This document shows positions 9,975 through 20,700 of a DNA stretch of 64,000 nucleotides, in pieces; position 1 is the first letter of the stretch; each line of letters starts with the position of its first letter. This stretch comes from Notamacropus eugenii (lineage: Eukaryota > Chordata > Mammalia > Diprotodontia > Macropodidae): positions 515,406,224 to 515,470,223 of the forward strand of contig NC_092872.1 of assembly GCF_028372415.1 (NCBI RefSeq), written 5' to 3'. The notes beneath the pieces are model-generated. The model worked only from the letters and a program-made list of their open reading frames with translations, ran no database searches and was not told where the DNA came from. The position numbers were made by a program, and so were the translations under genes.

Positions 9975-10440
9975 TTTGTTTAAGTACTTACTATTTGCTA
10001 GGCAGTGTTGCTAAGTGCTGTGGATACAAGTATAAAGTCTTTGCCCTCATGGAAAAAAATATTCTAATGGAAGAAAACAATATATAAAAAGGAGATGCCT
10101 GGCTATGACATGGAAGCTTGGTTTTGAGTAGGCTAGGCGAAAGCTTTCTAATCGGAACTTAACCTTCCAGGTGGTAAAACCAGAGGTTCTAGGGGTTGGG
10201 GGTGGGGTGCTAGGAGAGAAGACAATGATGGCTGAGGAGAAGGCCAGGAAGTGGTGTGAGGGTCTGGCTCCAAGTAAGATCATGAAAAGACTCACTTATC
10301 AGAGCCAACTTTCAAAGGGAAAAATCTAAAGTTTTGCTGAAGGTGGGAATGGAGGTGTGGCAAGAGTTACGTAGATGAAGATGATGGCTGGAAGATAAGA
10401 AGCATGTTGTGGAGAAGGCCAGGGATATATATCATCCTGG
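9975..10440 (-). mobile_element. L2 fragment, antisense
   Basis: 'agtacttactatttgctagg', 'tgctgtggatacaagtataa', then purine-rich antisense coding sequence. Confidence 0.5.
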
Positions 10441-10915
10441 TCCTTTCTTCTCTCTGCTTTGCCTTGATGATTTCACTTGTTCCCATGTTTAAATTTCAAT
10501 TCAATGCTTCAATCTACTGACTTAAATTCAGATTTCAAACTTAATACCCCCTTCTTTCCTCCTAGCTCTAGTCCTTAATCTCTAAATGTTTCTTAGATCT
10601 CTTCATCTAGATGTTCCATCAGTACTTCAAAATCAATATATTCAAAATGGAACTTACAATCTCTCTTTCTCCAAAACCTGCCTTTCCTTCCAACTTCCCC
10701 ATTTCTAGTTGTTCCACCATTCTCTGAGTCATTCCCACTTGAAACCTCAGAATCACCTTTGACTTTTTTCTCTCTTCCCAGCGCCCATCCAATCCATTGT
10801 CAATCTCTGTTGATTTTTCCTTCACAATATCTCTTGCATAATCTCTTGGGTTATCACCCCATTTCAATGGCTTCAATCATCTTTTGTCTAGACTATTTTA
10901 ATAACTTAGACAAGA
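10441..10915 (+). mobile_element. L2 coding fragment, sense
   Basis: 'caaaatggaacttacaatct', 'aatcacctttgactttttt', 'ccaatccattgtcaatctct' and 'tctagactattttaataact' follow the L2 ORF2 order (KMELTIS, ITFDF, IQSIVN, LDYFN). Confidence 0.7.
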
Positions 10916-11100
10916 ACTAATTTAGGGCCTAAACTTGGCGATTGTTATGGGATTGGAAAGGAGGCTTTTGAAAGAGAGTAAAATTGACAAAACTCAGAAT
11001 GGATTTAGATGTGAGAATGAAGGAAAGGGAAGAATCATAGATGACTGAAGTTTCAAGTTTGGGTAAAAACTGGAATGATAGTATCTCTAGTGAAATTCCA
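10916..11100 (-). mobile_element. L2 fragment, antisense
   Basis: 'gaatcatagatgactgaagt' and 'gtttgggtaaaaactggaat' are antisense L2 just after sense L2, so two insertions lie head to head. Confidence 0.45.
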
Positions 11101-11310
11101 ATGGAATTATGAATTCTCCACTGGAATCACTGAGTCCTTAGATCTTACTATTGTTAGGAATATTCTTTAATTCTAGTTGTGTAGAGCTCTCATCTATTCA
11201 TAATTTCTTGGGAAGAAAATTATCAGACTGTTAGTACTTACTTCAAATGGAAGTCACCTTGATGTTTTTTAAAGAAAGAACATATTCTCTATCACAGGGC
11301 ACCCCTACAA
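11101..11310. other. Sequence without recognised repeat or gene
   Basis: No family or open frame recognised. Confidence 0.35.
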
Positions 11311-11389
11311 GTTCGAGAGTCAGAGATTCATAGAACATAAGAAATAGAAGGAACCTTCAAATTTAGAATGTTAGAACATAGGATATATT

Positions 11390-11940
11390 ATAACAACTCT
11401 TTAATTTTTGTAGCAGCTAAAATCTGGAAATTAAAGGAGTATTCATTTATTAGGAAATGGCTAAACAAATAATTGTATGTGAATGTAATGGAATATAATT
11501 GTTCCACAGGAAATGGACAGTTTTGGAGGAAACTGGGAAGATGTTTCTGAACTGATGCATAGTGAAGTAAATAAAACTAAAAGTACAATTTAAAAAATGA
11601 CAACATTAAAATGAAACACAACTTTGAAAGACTTTAGAAACATGATTAATGCAATGATAAATCATGAATCCAGAGGACCAAAAATGAAATATGCCACCTG
11701 CCTCCTACTCTAGAGGTGATGGACTTAAAATGCAGAATGATGACCAAGGTAGGCTTTATGGCAGGGGGATGAGGGGGTGAGGAGGTGGAGGGCTGAGAGG
11801 GGTGTTGGACTATGAATTCTGTTATGGGAGCTTCCTTTTTCTTTTTCATATTATTCATTTGGGAAGAGCAGTGGGAAGGAGAGATAATAAATTCTTATAA
11901 AAATAAATATATTCATCAATTATTTTTAAAAGAACATATA
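11390..11940 (+). mobile_element. Old L1 3' end (ORF2 tail and 3' UTR)
   Basis: Decayed ORF2 C-terminus ('gtatgtgaatgtaatggaat', for YVNVMEY) and the same 3' UTR as the copy at 57.2 kb ('aactttgaaagactttagaa', 'gaggtgatggacttaaaa'). Older than the 15 kb L1 by its decay. Confidence 0.7.
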
Positions 11941-11949
11941 ATATAGAAT

Positions 11950-12160
11950 TAAAAAGCTGGAAGGGACCACAGAACAAAGACTATTAGAGCTAGAAGACAT
12001 CTTAGAAACCATTTAATTCAATCTTCGTTTTACAGGTGAAGAAACTGAAATCCAAAGAGAGGAGTTGCCCAAGGTCACACTCATAGGTAGGAGCAATGAA
12101 AGGCCTAGAACCCAGGTTATTTGAGTCTTCATCCAATGCTGTTAACCATATTACTACAAT
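11950..12160 (-). mobile_element. MIR-type CORE-SINE, antisense
   Basis: 'agctggaagggaccacagaa', 'cgttttacaggtgaagaaac', 'gcccaaggtcacactcatag'. Confidence 0.65.
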
Positions 12161-12470
12161 TCTTCCAGTTCGATGAAAAACTTTTAAACTAGCGTCTCAC
12201 ATTTGGAATAAAGAGAATCAAGTCTATCAGCTGCTGAAGTCATCAGTATGACAGACCAATGGAATATTGACAGGGTATCTGTGCTGATCTTCTGTATGTA
12301 CATATTCTGGCTGGGAAAGACATGTCATTTTCACCTTCTGTGCTCTCAGGACACTTTCTAAGGTGTGAATACTTTCTTAAGCATATTATTATTTTCCTGC
12401 TGAAGGGACATAAATATGTTTTGGGGCAACAATCTTATTAAAAATCTGTAACAATACACTTATAAAACAA
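12161..12470. other. Repeat-poor stretch
   Basis: No recognised repeat; complex sequence of mixed composition. Confidence 0.4.
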
Positions 12471-12472
12471 CA

Positions 12473-12705
12473 ACAATAATGATCAACACTTGAACATTTG
12501 CAAAGTGCCTTACGTCAGTTTTCTCATTTGAACTTCCCATCAGTCCTGTGAACTAGGTGTTACTGGTATTCTTTTTAACAGGTATGGAAGCTGAGACCCA
12601 GAGGTTACTATTTCCCAATTTCCTAGAACTATTAAATGGCACAGCCAGAATTTGAGCTGAGGGTCTTTTCCAACTCTAAGTCCAAAACTTTTTGCTATAA
12701 ACAAA
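12473..12705 (-). mobile_element. MIR-type CORE-SINE, antisense, near full length
   Basis: 'cacttgaacatttgcaaagt', 'ttgaacttcccatcagtcct', 'ggcacagccagaatttgagc'. Confidence 0.65.
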
Positions 12706-12709
12706 TGGA

Positions 12710-13329
12710 TCTGGAAAGAATGATGGGTTGGGGCCAGGATATATGGGTTTGAATTTCAGTTCTATGTTTTGTTTCCTGGGCAGCCTGGAGCAAATCAGTT
12801 CACCTTTCCTCATTCTTCATTCCTCTCTAGGCTGTACTAGTGACTTTCCATTGAACTTTCTTCACCATGCCATAAAAACCTCTTCATGCTGGAAGATCTC
12901 TTCACCCTGGAATACTCCAGTTACAAATACCCTCCACTGTTGCAGCATTTCCCTGTAATTGGGACATCAGAGACTTCCCTGAGACCCTAAAATCATTAAA
13001 CATGGATTCTTACTCAGTTTTCTGTTATATAATGCCATTGAGGAGGATTTAGTTTGTCATTGTGTTTAGAGAGAGGTCCATTAGAGCAGAGCGCTGGCAG
13101 AGCAATTGGGGCTCAGTGTCCAGAACTAATAGTGGAGTTTTTTCCTGACCCTAAGTACCATGCTTCCTACACTCAACCAGTATTCCAATGTTTTTCCCTA
13201 CCAGAATCTTGAACTCTGTCCCTGGGATGCTGGGTTCTGAGGGCTGAATTGTTGCCTGATCTTCTCTGGAATGAGGGCTGTATGCCCTTTCTCCACACCA
13301 TGGTACCTCCACTGCCCTTTTTAAGCTTC
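12710..13329. other. Weak MIR-like start, then unassigned sequence
   Basis: 12710-12810 has a decayed sense SINE core ('tgggtttgaatttcagttct'). The rest shows no repeat I recognise and no convincing exon. Confidence 0.35.
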
Positions 13330-13475
13330 CCTTTGCGTGCTGTGTTCTCCCATTAGAATCTATTTCTTTGAAGACAGGGATTATTGTCTTTCTGCTTGTA
13401 TTTGCATCCCCACCACTTAGTACCGTGCCTGGAATATAAGAAGCATTTCATAGTGCTTGTTGACTTGACCTTTTG
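13330..13475 (+). mobile_element. L2 3' UTR, sense
   Basis: 'gaagacagggattattgtct', 'ttgcatccccaccacttagt', 'tagtgcttgttgacttgac'. Confidence 0.65.
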
Positions 13476-13524
13476 ATGCCTCCCCCTCATCTGCAATCCC
13501 CCCTTCACATTCCAGGGCTGTGAT

Positions 13525-13615
13525 CAAGCCATAAGACCATAGATTTAGAGCTTGAAAGGACCTTGATTGGAGAGCTTCTAGTCCAAGGTCTTCATAAATA
13601 AGGAAACAATGGATG
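13525..13615 (-). mobile_element. MIR-like fragment, antisense
   Basis: 'accatagatttagagcttga' and 'aggaccttgattggagagct'. Confidence 0.45.
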
Positions 13616-14535
13616 AAAACATGCTATTCAATTACAAATGTGGCCATTTTTGTCCCATTCACCATCATTATCATTGTTAGCTTGTTCTCATATTAATTCA
13701 GCAGAAAAAGTCTTGGGACAGGTCACAGTCCTACTCTTATTCTTTAACGTTTAATATTCTATGGACTATTGCCCAGATGACTAAAATGATTGTTGATTTA
13801 TCTTTTGCTTTGTTTTTTTTTTACTCTTGTTAGTTTTTTGTAACTGAATAAAAGTTGTAAGTTCATCTTCTATAAGTTTATGGAAGACAGTAGCAGGAGG
13901 ATTATGAGTTACTCTGTACTTCATTCAATTCACACATGGTTTTGATTTATTCCCTCAGGTCTCTAGATTTCACAAGCTTTTCATTCTATGAGTGTTCACT
14001 ATAGTGATATCTATTTAAAACATAGTTCATAAATTTTTTATGAATCAATGTTATATCTGATTACTTGTTAATATAAAGTATGTCTGTGATAATACTCTCA
14101 TTCCGATATATTAAGTTGTTCAATTCCCAAGGATAATTTGAAATCTTCATTTGTAGTGTGAGGATTTAGCATGAGGTGAGTCATATGTTGCATGAGTTTT
14201 CGTTTTAATTTTATTTTATTTTTACCATTCTCTTGCATGAGCTTCTTTGATAAATATCTGATATTGTGAAAGATAGTCTTTCTTTTTTTCATACTATAGA
14301 ACTGGTTTTTAGAGGGGTTTTTTTGTTACTTTTCAGTTTTATTGATGTTTTCTGTAATTTTTGGTAGTAACAACCTGGTCCTGAGTTGCCATCATAATTC
14401 CCTCCATTTCTGTAGCTAACCCCACCTGGATCGACACTATATTTTGAGTTCGTGAAGATGCTGTCCCTGGAGGTCCTTTGGATTCTCCTCTTAGATATTA
14501 CCTATTTCATAGGTAATATGAAATAAAGCAGAGGC
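13616..14535. other. AT-rich stretch without recognised gene
   Basis: About 900 bases. A minus-strand frame at 14098-14292 (64 codons, K- and N-rich) is probably compositional. A small perfect hairpin, 'attaccta' and 'taggtaat', lies near 14500-14520. Confidence 0.4.
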
Positions 14536-14716
14536 ATGTGGTTTGCCATTCCTTTCTCCAGCTCATTTTATAAATGAGGAAACTAAGGTCAACAGGGTTA
14601 AGTGACTTATCCAGGGTCTCATAGCTACTAAGTGTCTGAGACCAGGTTTGAACTCAGGAAGATGAGTCTTCCTGACTCCAGGCACAGCAGTTTATCCACT
14701 TTGACACCTAGCTGCC
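14536..14716 (-). mobile_element. MAR1-type tRNA SINE, antisense
   Basis: 'tggtttgccattcctttctc', 'gtcaacagggttaagtgact', ends with 'cacctagctgccc', the reversed tRNA head. The SINE 3' end is missing. Confidence 0.8.
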
Positions 14717-14799
14717 CTATGCTGGCAGATAGTAAGGGCTATATAAGCCATCTTAACTATATTTAACGACTTTGCAAATATTTCTATTCTTTAACTTTA

Positions 14800-14945
14800 T
14801 ATTTATTCTGTATGTATTTTAACGGTAGGTCTTGTCTCCCCATTAAAATGTAGGTTCACTGAAAATCGGAATTGTTTCATTCTTTTTACTTGTATTTCCC
14901 AGGGTCTGGTACAAAGTAAGAACTTGACAAATACTTGATTGATAT
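14800..14945 (+). mobile_element. L2 3' UTR, sense
   Basis: 'tgtctccccattaaaatgta', 'tacttgtatttcccagggtc', 'acaaatacttgattgata'. Confidence 0.6.
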
Positions 14946-15014
14946 TCTTTTCATAGCCCTACTTCTCTGCTGATGTTTGGATATACTGAGTCCCAACAAT
15001 AGAAAAATGTGTAA

Positions 15015-15028
15015 AAAGTACATAATGG
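15015..15028 (+). repeat. Target-site duplication, left copy, of the full-length L1
   Basis: 'aaagtacataatgg' recurs exactly at 21970-21983, directly after the L1 A-rich tail. The 14-base length and A-rich start are usual for endonuclease-primed L1 insertion. Confidence 0.95.
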
Positions 15029-15990
15029 GGGTTTTGGGGGGCAGAGCCAAGATGGCGGAGTGAAAGCAACGACTCACCTAAGCTCCTGGACAAATTCCTC
15101 TGGATACCTCTGAAAGGAGAATCTGACCAAACTTTGGAGGTGCGGAATCCAGTGGGTGACAGACTTTGACAGATTCGGAGCCCAGGTGAGACTGAAAGGC
15201 CCATGGGAAGGATCTGTTCCGCGGGGGTAAGCCCCCAGTGCACAGCGCAGCGTGGTCAGCGCAGCAGGGCGGAAGGGACCTGAGAAGCCCGAGAGTGGCA
15301 GGCGAAACCAGCAGAGCAGGAAACAAGCCAAACCGAGCCGGTGAGAGCCACTGAGCGCCAGATATCAGCGCAGCAGCCCTTGAAACCTTCAGCCTGAAGA
15401 CTAAACTTCGGTAAGTCACCTACTTGAACTTCCAGGAGCCAGGATGGCGGAGTGATCAGTAAATGCTCTCTCCTCCCCCTGATGACCGTGAAAGAACCAT
15501 AAAATATTTCCCCAGAAAAATCCTGGATCAGCGGGAACAGCATAAGGGGGCGAATAGTCTCATAACACCAGAGGCTAGAAAAATAGCAAAGGGGGATTCT
15601 TCCTACTGTGGCAGAGGCAATCCAGAAGGACAGAGGACCCAGAGGAAAATTCGCACTGAGACCCAGGCAAGCCTCAGCACCAGGAGACGAGCCCCAGGAG
15701 GGGTGGGAACACGCATTGGTATCTAGGCGTGCCTCAGCCCTCCAGGGGAAAAGGGAAGACAATAGGGAAGCTGGGATCACCATCCCCTGACCTTGCCTTT
15801 GCCTCAGGTCAGCTGAGGAGATCTCCTGTGACCAGACCACCCCTCCCACACACCTAACAAGCTAACCCCAGGGCTGATCTGGGAAACACAAAACAAAAAC
15901 CTGCTTTTGGCTTCTTCACACATCAGCTCAACACAAAGTTCTGTACCTTCTGACTGAAAGAACCAGAAGCTACAACACTCAGCCAACATC
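15029..15990 (+). promoter_or_regulatory. L1 5' UTR (internal promoter region) with two similar heads
   Basis: The region expected to hold the internal promoter of the L1. It starts 'gagccaagatggcggagtga' and has a second copy of this head, 'gagccaggatggcggagtga', near 15436-15456, about 390 bases on. The shared 'aagatggcgg' or 'aggatggcgg' fits the YY1-type site at the start of human L1 (the family there reads CAAGATGGC). 15160-15380 is dense in CG dinucleotides compared with the whole window, fitting a recent copy. Promoter activity itself is inferred from the family. Confidence 0.75.
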
Positions 15991-17172
15991 ATGAATCGGA
16001 AAAAGCAGACGAAAAGTGAAAAAACCATAGAATCTTTCTATGGGGATAAGGACCAAAACACAAACACCAAAGAGGTCAGAGCTGAGACTGTACTTCCATC
16101 TGAAACTTCAGAAGGGACTATGAATTTCTCGCAAGCACAACTAGCTTACCTGGAACGTATGAAGAAGGATATAAAAGAAAAACTGGCCAATGATTTTAAA
16201 ACCATAAAAAAAGAATTCACTGATGAGAACATCACTTTGAAAAGGAAAATTGAACAAATGGAAAAGGAAGTTCAAAAATTAACTGGAGAAAATAATTCCC
16301 TAAAAGGAAGAGTTAATCAAACGGAAAAGGAAACCCAAAACCTAATTGGGAAAATGGATCAAATGGAAAAGGAAACACAAAACCTAATTGGGAAAATTGG
16401 TCGAATGGAAAAAGAAGTACAAAAATTAAATGGAGAAAATAGCTCCTTAAAGGGAAAAATTGGTCAGATGGAAAAGGAGATGCAAAAGTTAACTGAAGAA
16501 AACAATACGATGAAGATTAGAATTGGGCAAGTAGAAACTAATGACTCAATGAGGCAACAAGAATCAGTCAAACAAAATCTAAAGAATGAAAAGATAGAAG
16601 AAAATGTAAAATATTTAATTGGAAAAACAACTGACCTGGAAAATAGATCCAGGAGAGAAAATTTAAGAATTATTGGCCTGCCAGAAACCCATGATGAAGA
16701 AAAGAGTCTGGACAATATCTTCCAGGAAATCATCAAGGAAAACTGCCCAGAAGTACTAGACTCAGAGGGCAAAATAGTCATCGAAAGAATCCACCGTTCC
16801 CCTCCCGAAAGGGATCCCAAACTCAAAACCCCAAGAAATATCGATGCCAAATTCCAGAGCTATCAAGTGAAGGAGAAAATACTACAAGCAGCCAGAAAGA
16901 AACAATTCAAATATCAAGGACATACAGTCAGGATCACACAGGACCTTGCAGCTTCTACATTAAAAGATCGAAAGAATTGGAATCCAATATTCCGTAAGGC
17001 AAAGGAGTTGGGACTTCAACCAAGGATCAACTACCCAGCAAAGTTCAGCATAACATTTCAGGCAAGGAGAAAGTCATTCAACGAAATAAGGGATTTCCAG
17101 AGCTTCCTGACCAAAACACCAGAACTCAATAGACAATTTGATCTTCAAATGCAGGTCTCAAGAGAATCATAA
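15991..17172 (+). CDS. LINE-1 ORF1 protein (RNA-binding chaperone), 393 aa, open
   Basis: ORF1p forms coiled-coil trimers, binds L1 RNA in cis and acts as a nucleic-acid chaperone. The ATG at 15991 is the first in frame and is followed by a Lys-rich N-terminus. Residues about 45-210 form a long coiled coil. Within it, residues 87-177 are built of repeated blocks with a core like Q-M-E-K-E-x-Q-K-L, 14 or 21 residues apart (2 or 3 heptads). Residues about 222-312 are the RRM-like domain (RRENLRIIGLPE, IHRSPPERDPK) and 315-385 the C-terminal domain (ITQDLAAS, ELGLQPRINYPAKF). At 393 residues it is longer than human ORF1p (338), mainly because of the extra coiled-coil blocks. The frame is intact from start to stop (TAA 17170-17172). 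Confidence 0.93.
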   Translation: MNRKKQTKSEKTIESFYGDKDQNTNTKEVRAETVLPSETSEGTMNFSQAQLAYLERMKKDIKEKLANDFKTIKKEFTDENITLKRKIEQMEKEVQKLTGENNSLKGRVNQTEKETQNLIGKMDQMEKETQNLIGKIGRMEKEVQKLNGENSSLKGKIGQMEKEMQKLTEENNTMKIRIGQVETNDSMRQQESVKQNLKNEKIEENVKYLIGKTTDLENRSRRENLRIIGLPETHDEEKSLDNIFQEIIKENCPEVLDSEGKIVIERIHRSPPERDPKLKTPRNIDAKFQSYQVKEKILQAARKKQFKYQGHTVRITQDLAASTLKDRKNWNPIFRKAKELGLQPRINYPAKFSITFQARRKSFNEIRDFQSFLTKTPELNRQFDLQMQVSRES

Positions 17173-17751
17173 AAAGGTAAACAGGGGGCAAAAAACAAAA
17201 ACAAAAACTTGCTACTCAATTAGGGCAAACTGTTTACCTCCCTATAAGGGAAGATGATACCTGTTAATCTTGAGAACTGTGCAGCTATTATGATAAAAGG
17301 GATACGTAGAGGGAACGGGTATAAAGTAAATGATGTCATGTCAAAAATATGATTTAAGTATGAGAAGGGATTGTAATAGGAGGTGTGAAAAGGAGGAAGC
17401 AGAAAATGGCAAATTACATCACGGGACGAAGTACAAAACTATAGTAGAGGGAAGGAGGGGAGGGAGATGAGCATTGTTTGAGAGGTACTCTCATCTGATT
17501 TGTTTAAAGGAGGGAACAATAATCTTAAATAGATAATCCTAACTAGCTCTATAAGCTATAAGTAGGAGGGGAAGGGGGAAGAAAGGGGAGGGAGGCTAAA
17601 AGGGAGGGAAGAAGCAATAAGAGTAAAGGGGAGTAAAAGGGGGGGCTAAAAGAAGGAGGGGAAGGCTGCAGGAGGAGGGGGAGAAAAGTGAATACTATTG
17701 AGGAGGGGAAGGGAGACAGGAGAGCTAAAAGCACAAATGGTGGGAAAGAGG
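17173..17751 (+). other. L1 inter-ORF spacer, purine-rich
   Basis: About 580 bases. 17173-17400 is shared with the half-L1 at 537-700 ('aaaggtaaacag', 'aactgtttac'). From 17440 on it is almost only A and G with many GGG runs. No frame of its own is credible: the long minus-strand frames here are compositional. Confidence 0.7.
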
Positions 17752-20700
17752 ATGGAGGGAAATACACAGATTGTAATCATAACTGTGAATGTGAATGGAA
17801 TGAACTCTCCCATAAAACGGAGACGGATAGCAGAATGGATTAAAAGCCATAATCCAACAATATGCTGCTTACAAGAAACACATTTGAAACGGGGAGATAC
17901 ACATAGGATGAAGGTCAAAGGATGGAGCAGAATATATTGTGCTTCAGCTCATGTAAGAAAGGCAGGAGTACCAATCCTAATCTCAGACAAAGCAAAAGCA
18001 GAAATAGATCTAATCAAAAGGGATAAGGATGGAAACTATATCCTGCTAAAAGGCACCATAGACAATGAAGCAATATCATTACTAAACATGTATGCTCCAA
18101 GTGGTATAGCATCCAGATTCTTAGAGGAGAGGTTGGGGGAGTTGAAGGAAGAAATTGACAGCAAAACTATACTAGAGGGGGACCTCAACCTCCCCCTCTC
18201 TGAACTCGATAAATCTAACCTCAAAATAAACAAGAAGGAGGTTAAGGAGGTAAATAAAACTCTGGATAAGGTAGATATGATAGATCTTTGGAGAAAATTA
18301 AATGGGAATAGAAAGGAATATACCTTTTTCTCAGCGGTACATGGAACATTTACAAAAATTGACCATGTACTAGGACATAAAAATCTCACAATCCAGTGCA
18401 GAAAGGTAGAGATAATCAATGCATCCTTCTCAGATCATAATGCATTAAAAATTACATGTAATAAAAGGCCATGGAAAGATAAACCAAAAATCAATTGGAA
18501 ACTAAATAATCTAATTCTAAAGAAGGGTTGGGTTAAAGAAGAAATCATAGAAACAATCAACAATTTCATACAAGAGAATGACAATAGTGAGACAACATAC
18601 CAAATCTTATGGGATACTGCAAAAGCAGTTATTAGGGGAAGTTTTATATCTTTGAATGCTTACATAAATACAATAGAGAAAGAGGAGATCAATGACTTGG
18701 GCTTGCAGTTGAAAAAGCTAGAAAAAGAACAAATTGAAAATCCCCAAGTAAATACCAAATTAGAAACACTGAAAACCAAAGGAGAGATTAATAAAATTGA
18801 AATTAAGAAAACTATTGAATTAATAAATAAAACCAATAGTTGGTTTTATGAAAAAACTAATAAAATTGATAAACCTTTGGTCAATCTGATTTAAAAAAAA
18901 GAAAGAAGAAAATCAAATTACTAATATTAAAAATGAAAGGGGTGAACTCACCTCCAATGAGGAGGAAATTAAAACAATAATTAGAAACTACTTTGCCCAA
19001 CTTTATGCCTACAAATTCGATAATCTAAACGACATGGATGAATATTTTAAAAAATACAAATTGCCCAGATTAACAGAAGAGGAAGTTGAATACTTAAACA
19101 ACCCCATCTCAGAAAAAGAAATTGAACAAGCCATCAATGAACTCCCTAAGAAAAAATCTCCAGGGCCAGATGGATTCACAAGTGAATTCTATCAAACATT
19201 TAAAGAACAGTTAATTCCAATACTATATAGACTATTTTTGAAAATTGGGGAAGAAGGAGTCCTCCCAAATTCTTTCTATGATACAAATATGGTTTTGATA
19301 CCCAAACCAGGAAGAGACAAAACAGAGAAAGAAAATTATAGACCAATTTCCCTAATGAATATAGATGCAAAAATTTTAAATAAGATTTTAGCAAAACGAA
19401 TACAGCATCTTATCACGAGATTAATACATTATGATCAGGTAGGATTCATACCAGGATTACAGGGCTGGTTCAATATTAGGAAAACTATTAGCATTATCGA
19501 TCACATCAACAACAAAGCTAACAAAAACTACATGATTATCTCAATAGATGCAGAAAAAGCTTTTGACAAAATACAACACCCATTCCTACTAAAAACACTG
19601 GAGAACGTAGGAATAAAGGGAACTTTCTATAAAATAATAAGCAGTATCTATCTAAAACCTTCAGCAAGCATTATATGCAATGGGGATAAGCTAGATGCAT
19701 TCCCAATAAGATCAAGGATGAAACAAGGATGTCCATTATCACCACTATTATTCAATATAGTACGAGAAATGTTAGCTGTAGCAATTAGACAAGATAAAGA
19801 TATTGAAGGAATAAGAATAGCCAAAGAAGAAACTAAGTTATCACTCTTTGCAGATGATATGATGATCTACTTAGAGAATCCCAGAGATTCAAGTAAAAAA
19901 TTACTTGAAATAATAAACAACTTTGGCAAAGTTGCAGGTTACAAAATAAACCCACACAAATCTTCCGCATTCCTATATATTAGCAACAAAGTCCAACAGC
20001 AAGAGATAGAAAGAGAAATCCCATTTAAAGCTGCGGTAGACAGTATAAAATACTTAGGAGTTTACCTGCCAAAACAAACCCAGGGATTATATGAACACAA
20101 TTACAAGATACTTTTTGCACAAATAAAGTCAGATTTAAGTAAGTGGAAAAACATTGGTTGCTCATGGGTAGGCCATGCTAATATAATAAAAATGACAATT
20201 CTACCCAAATTAATTTACTTATTTAGTGCACACCAATTAAACTATCAGACAATTATTTTCTAGAGCTGGATAAAATAATATCAAAATTCATTTGGAAAAA
20301 CAAAAGGTCCAGAATATCAAAGGGACTAATGAAAAGAAATCCTTGGGAAGGTGGCCTAGTGCTACCAGACCTCAAACTGTACTATAAAGCAGCAATTATC
20401 AAAACCACTTGGTATTGGCTAAGAAACAGAGAGGTAGACAAGTGTAATAGACTTGGCACTCAAGACACAGTAGGCAAGGAATATAGCAACCTTCTGTTTG
20501 ATAAACCCAAGGACCCCAGCTTCTGGGATAAGAACTCACTGTTTGACAAAAATTGCTGGGAAAACTGGATAACAGTGTGGCAGAAATTAGGCATAGACCC
20601 ATACCTGACACCGTACACAAGAATAAAGTCCAAATGGGTACATGATTTAGGTATAAAGATTGATACCATGAATAAACTGGAGAAGCAAGGAATAGTGTAT

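Noticed and set aside
14098-14292. 64-codon Lys/Asn-rich minus-strand frame
   Set aside because: AT-rich composition, many stops around it, no family recognised.
15256-15849. 197-codon minus-strand frame across the L1 5' UTR
   Set aside because: The region is GC-richer and low in stops; it lies antisense to a known L1 5' UTR and has no recognisable domain. Antisense L1 ORFs exist in primates, but nothing here supports one.
16464-16850. 128-codon minus-strand frame in ORF1
   Set aside because: Shadow of ORF1.
17549-17918. Pro/Ser/Leu-rich minus-strand frames
   Set aside because: Complement of the purine-rich spacer; compositional.
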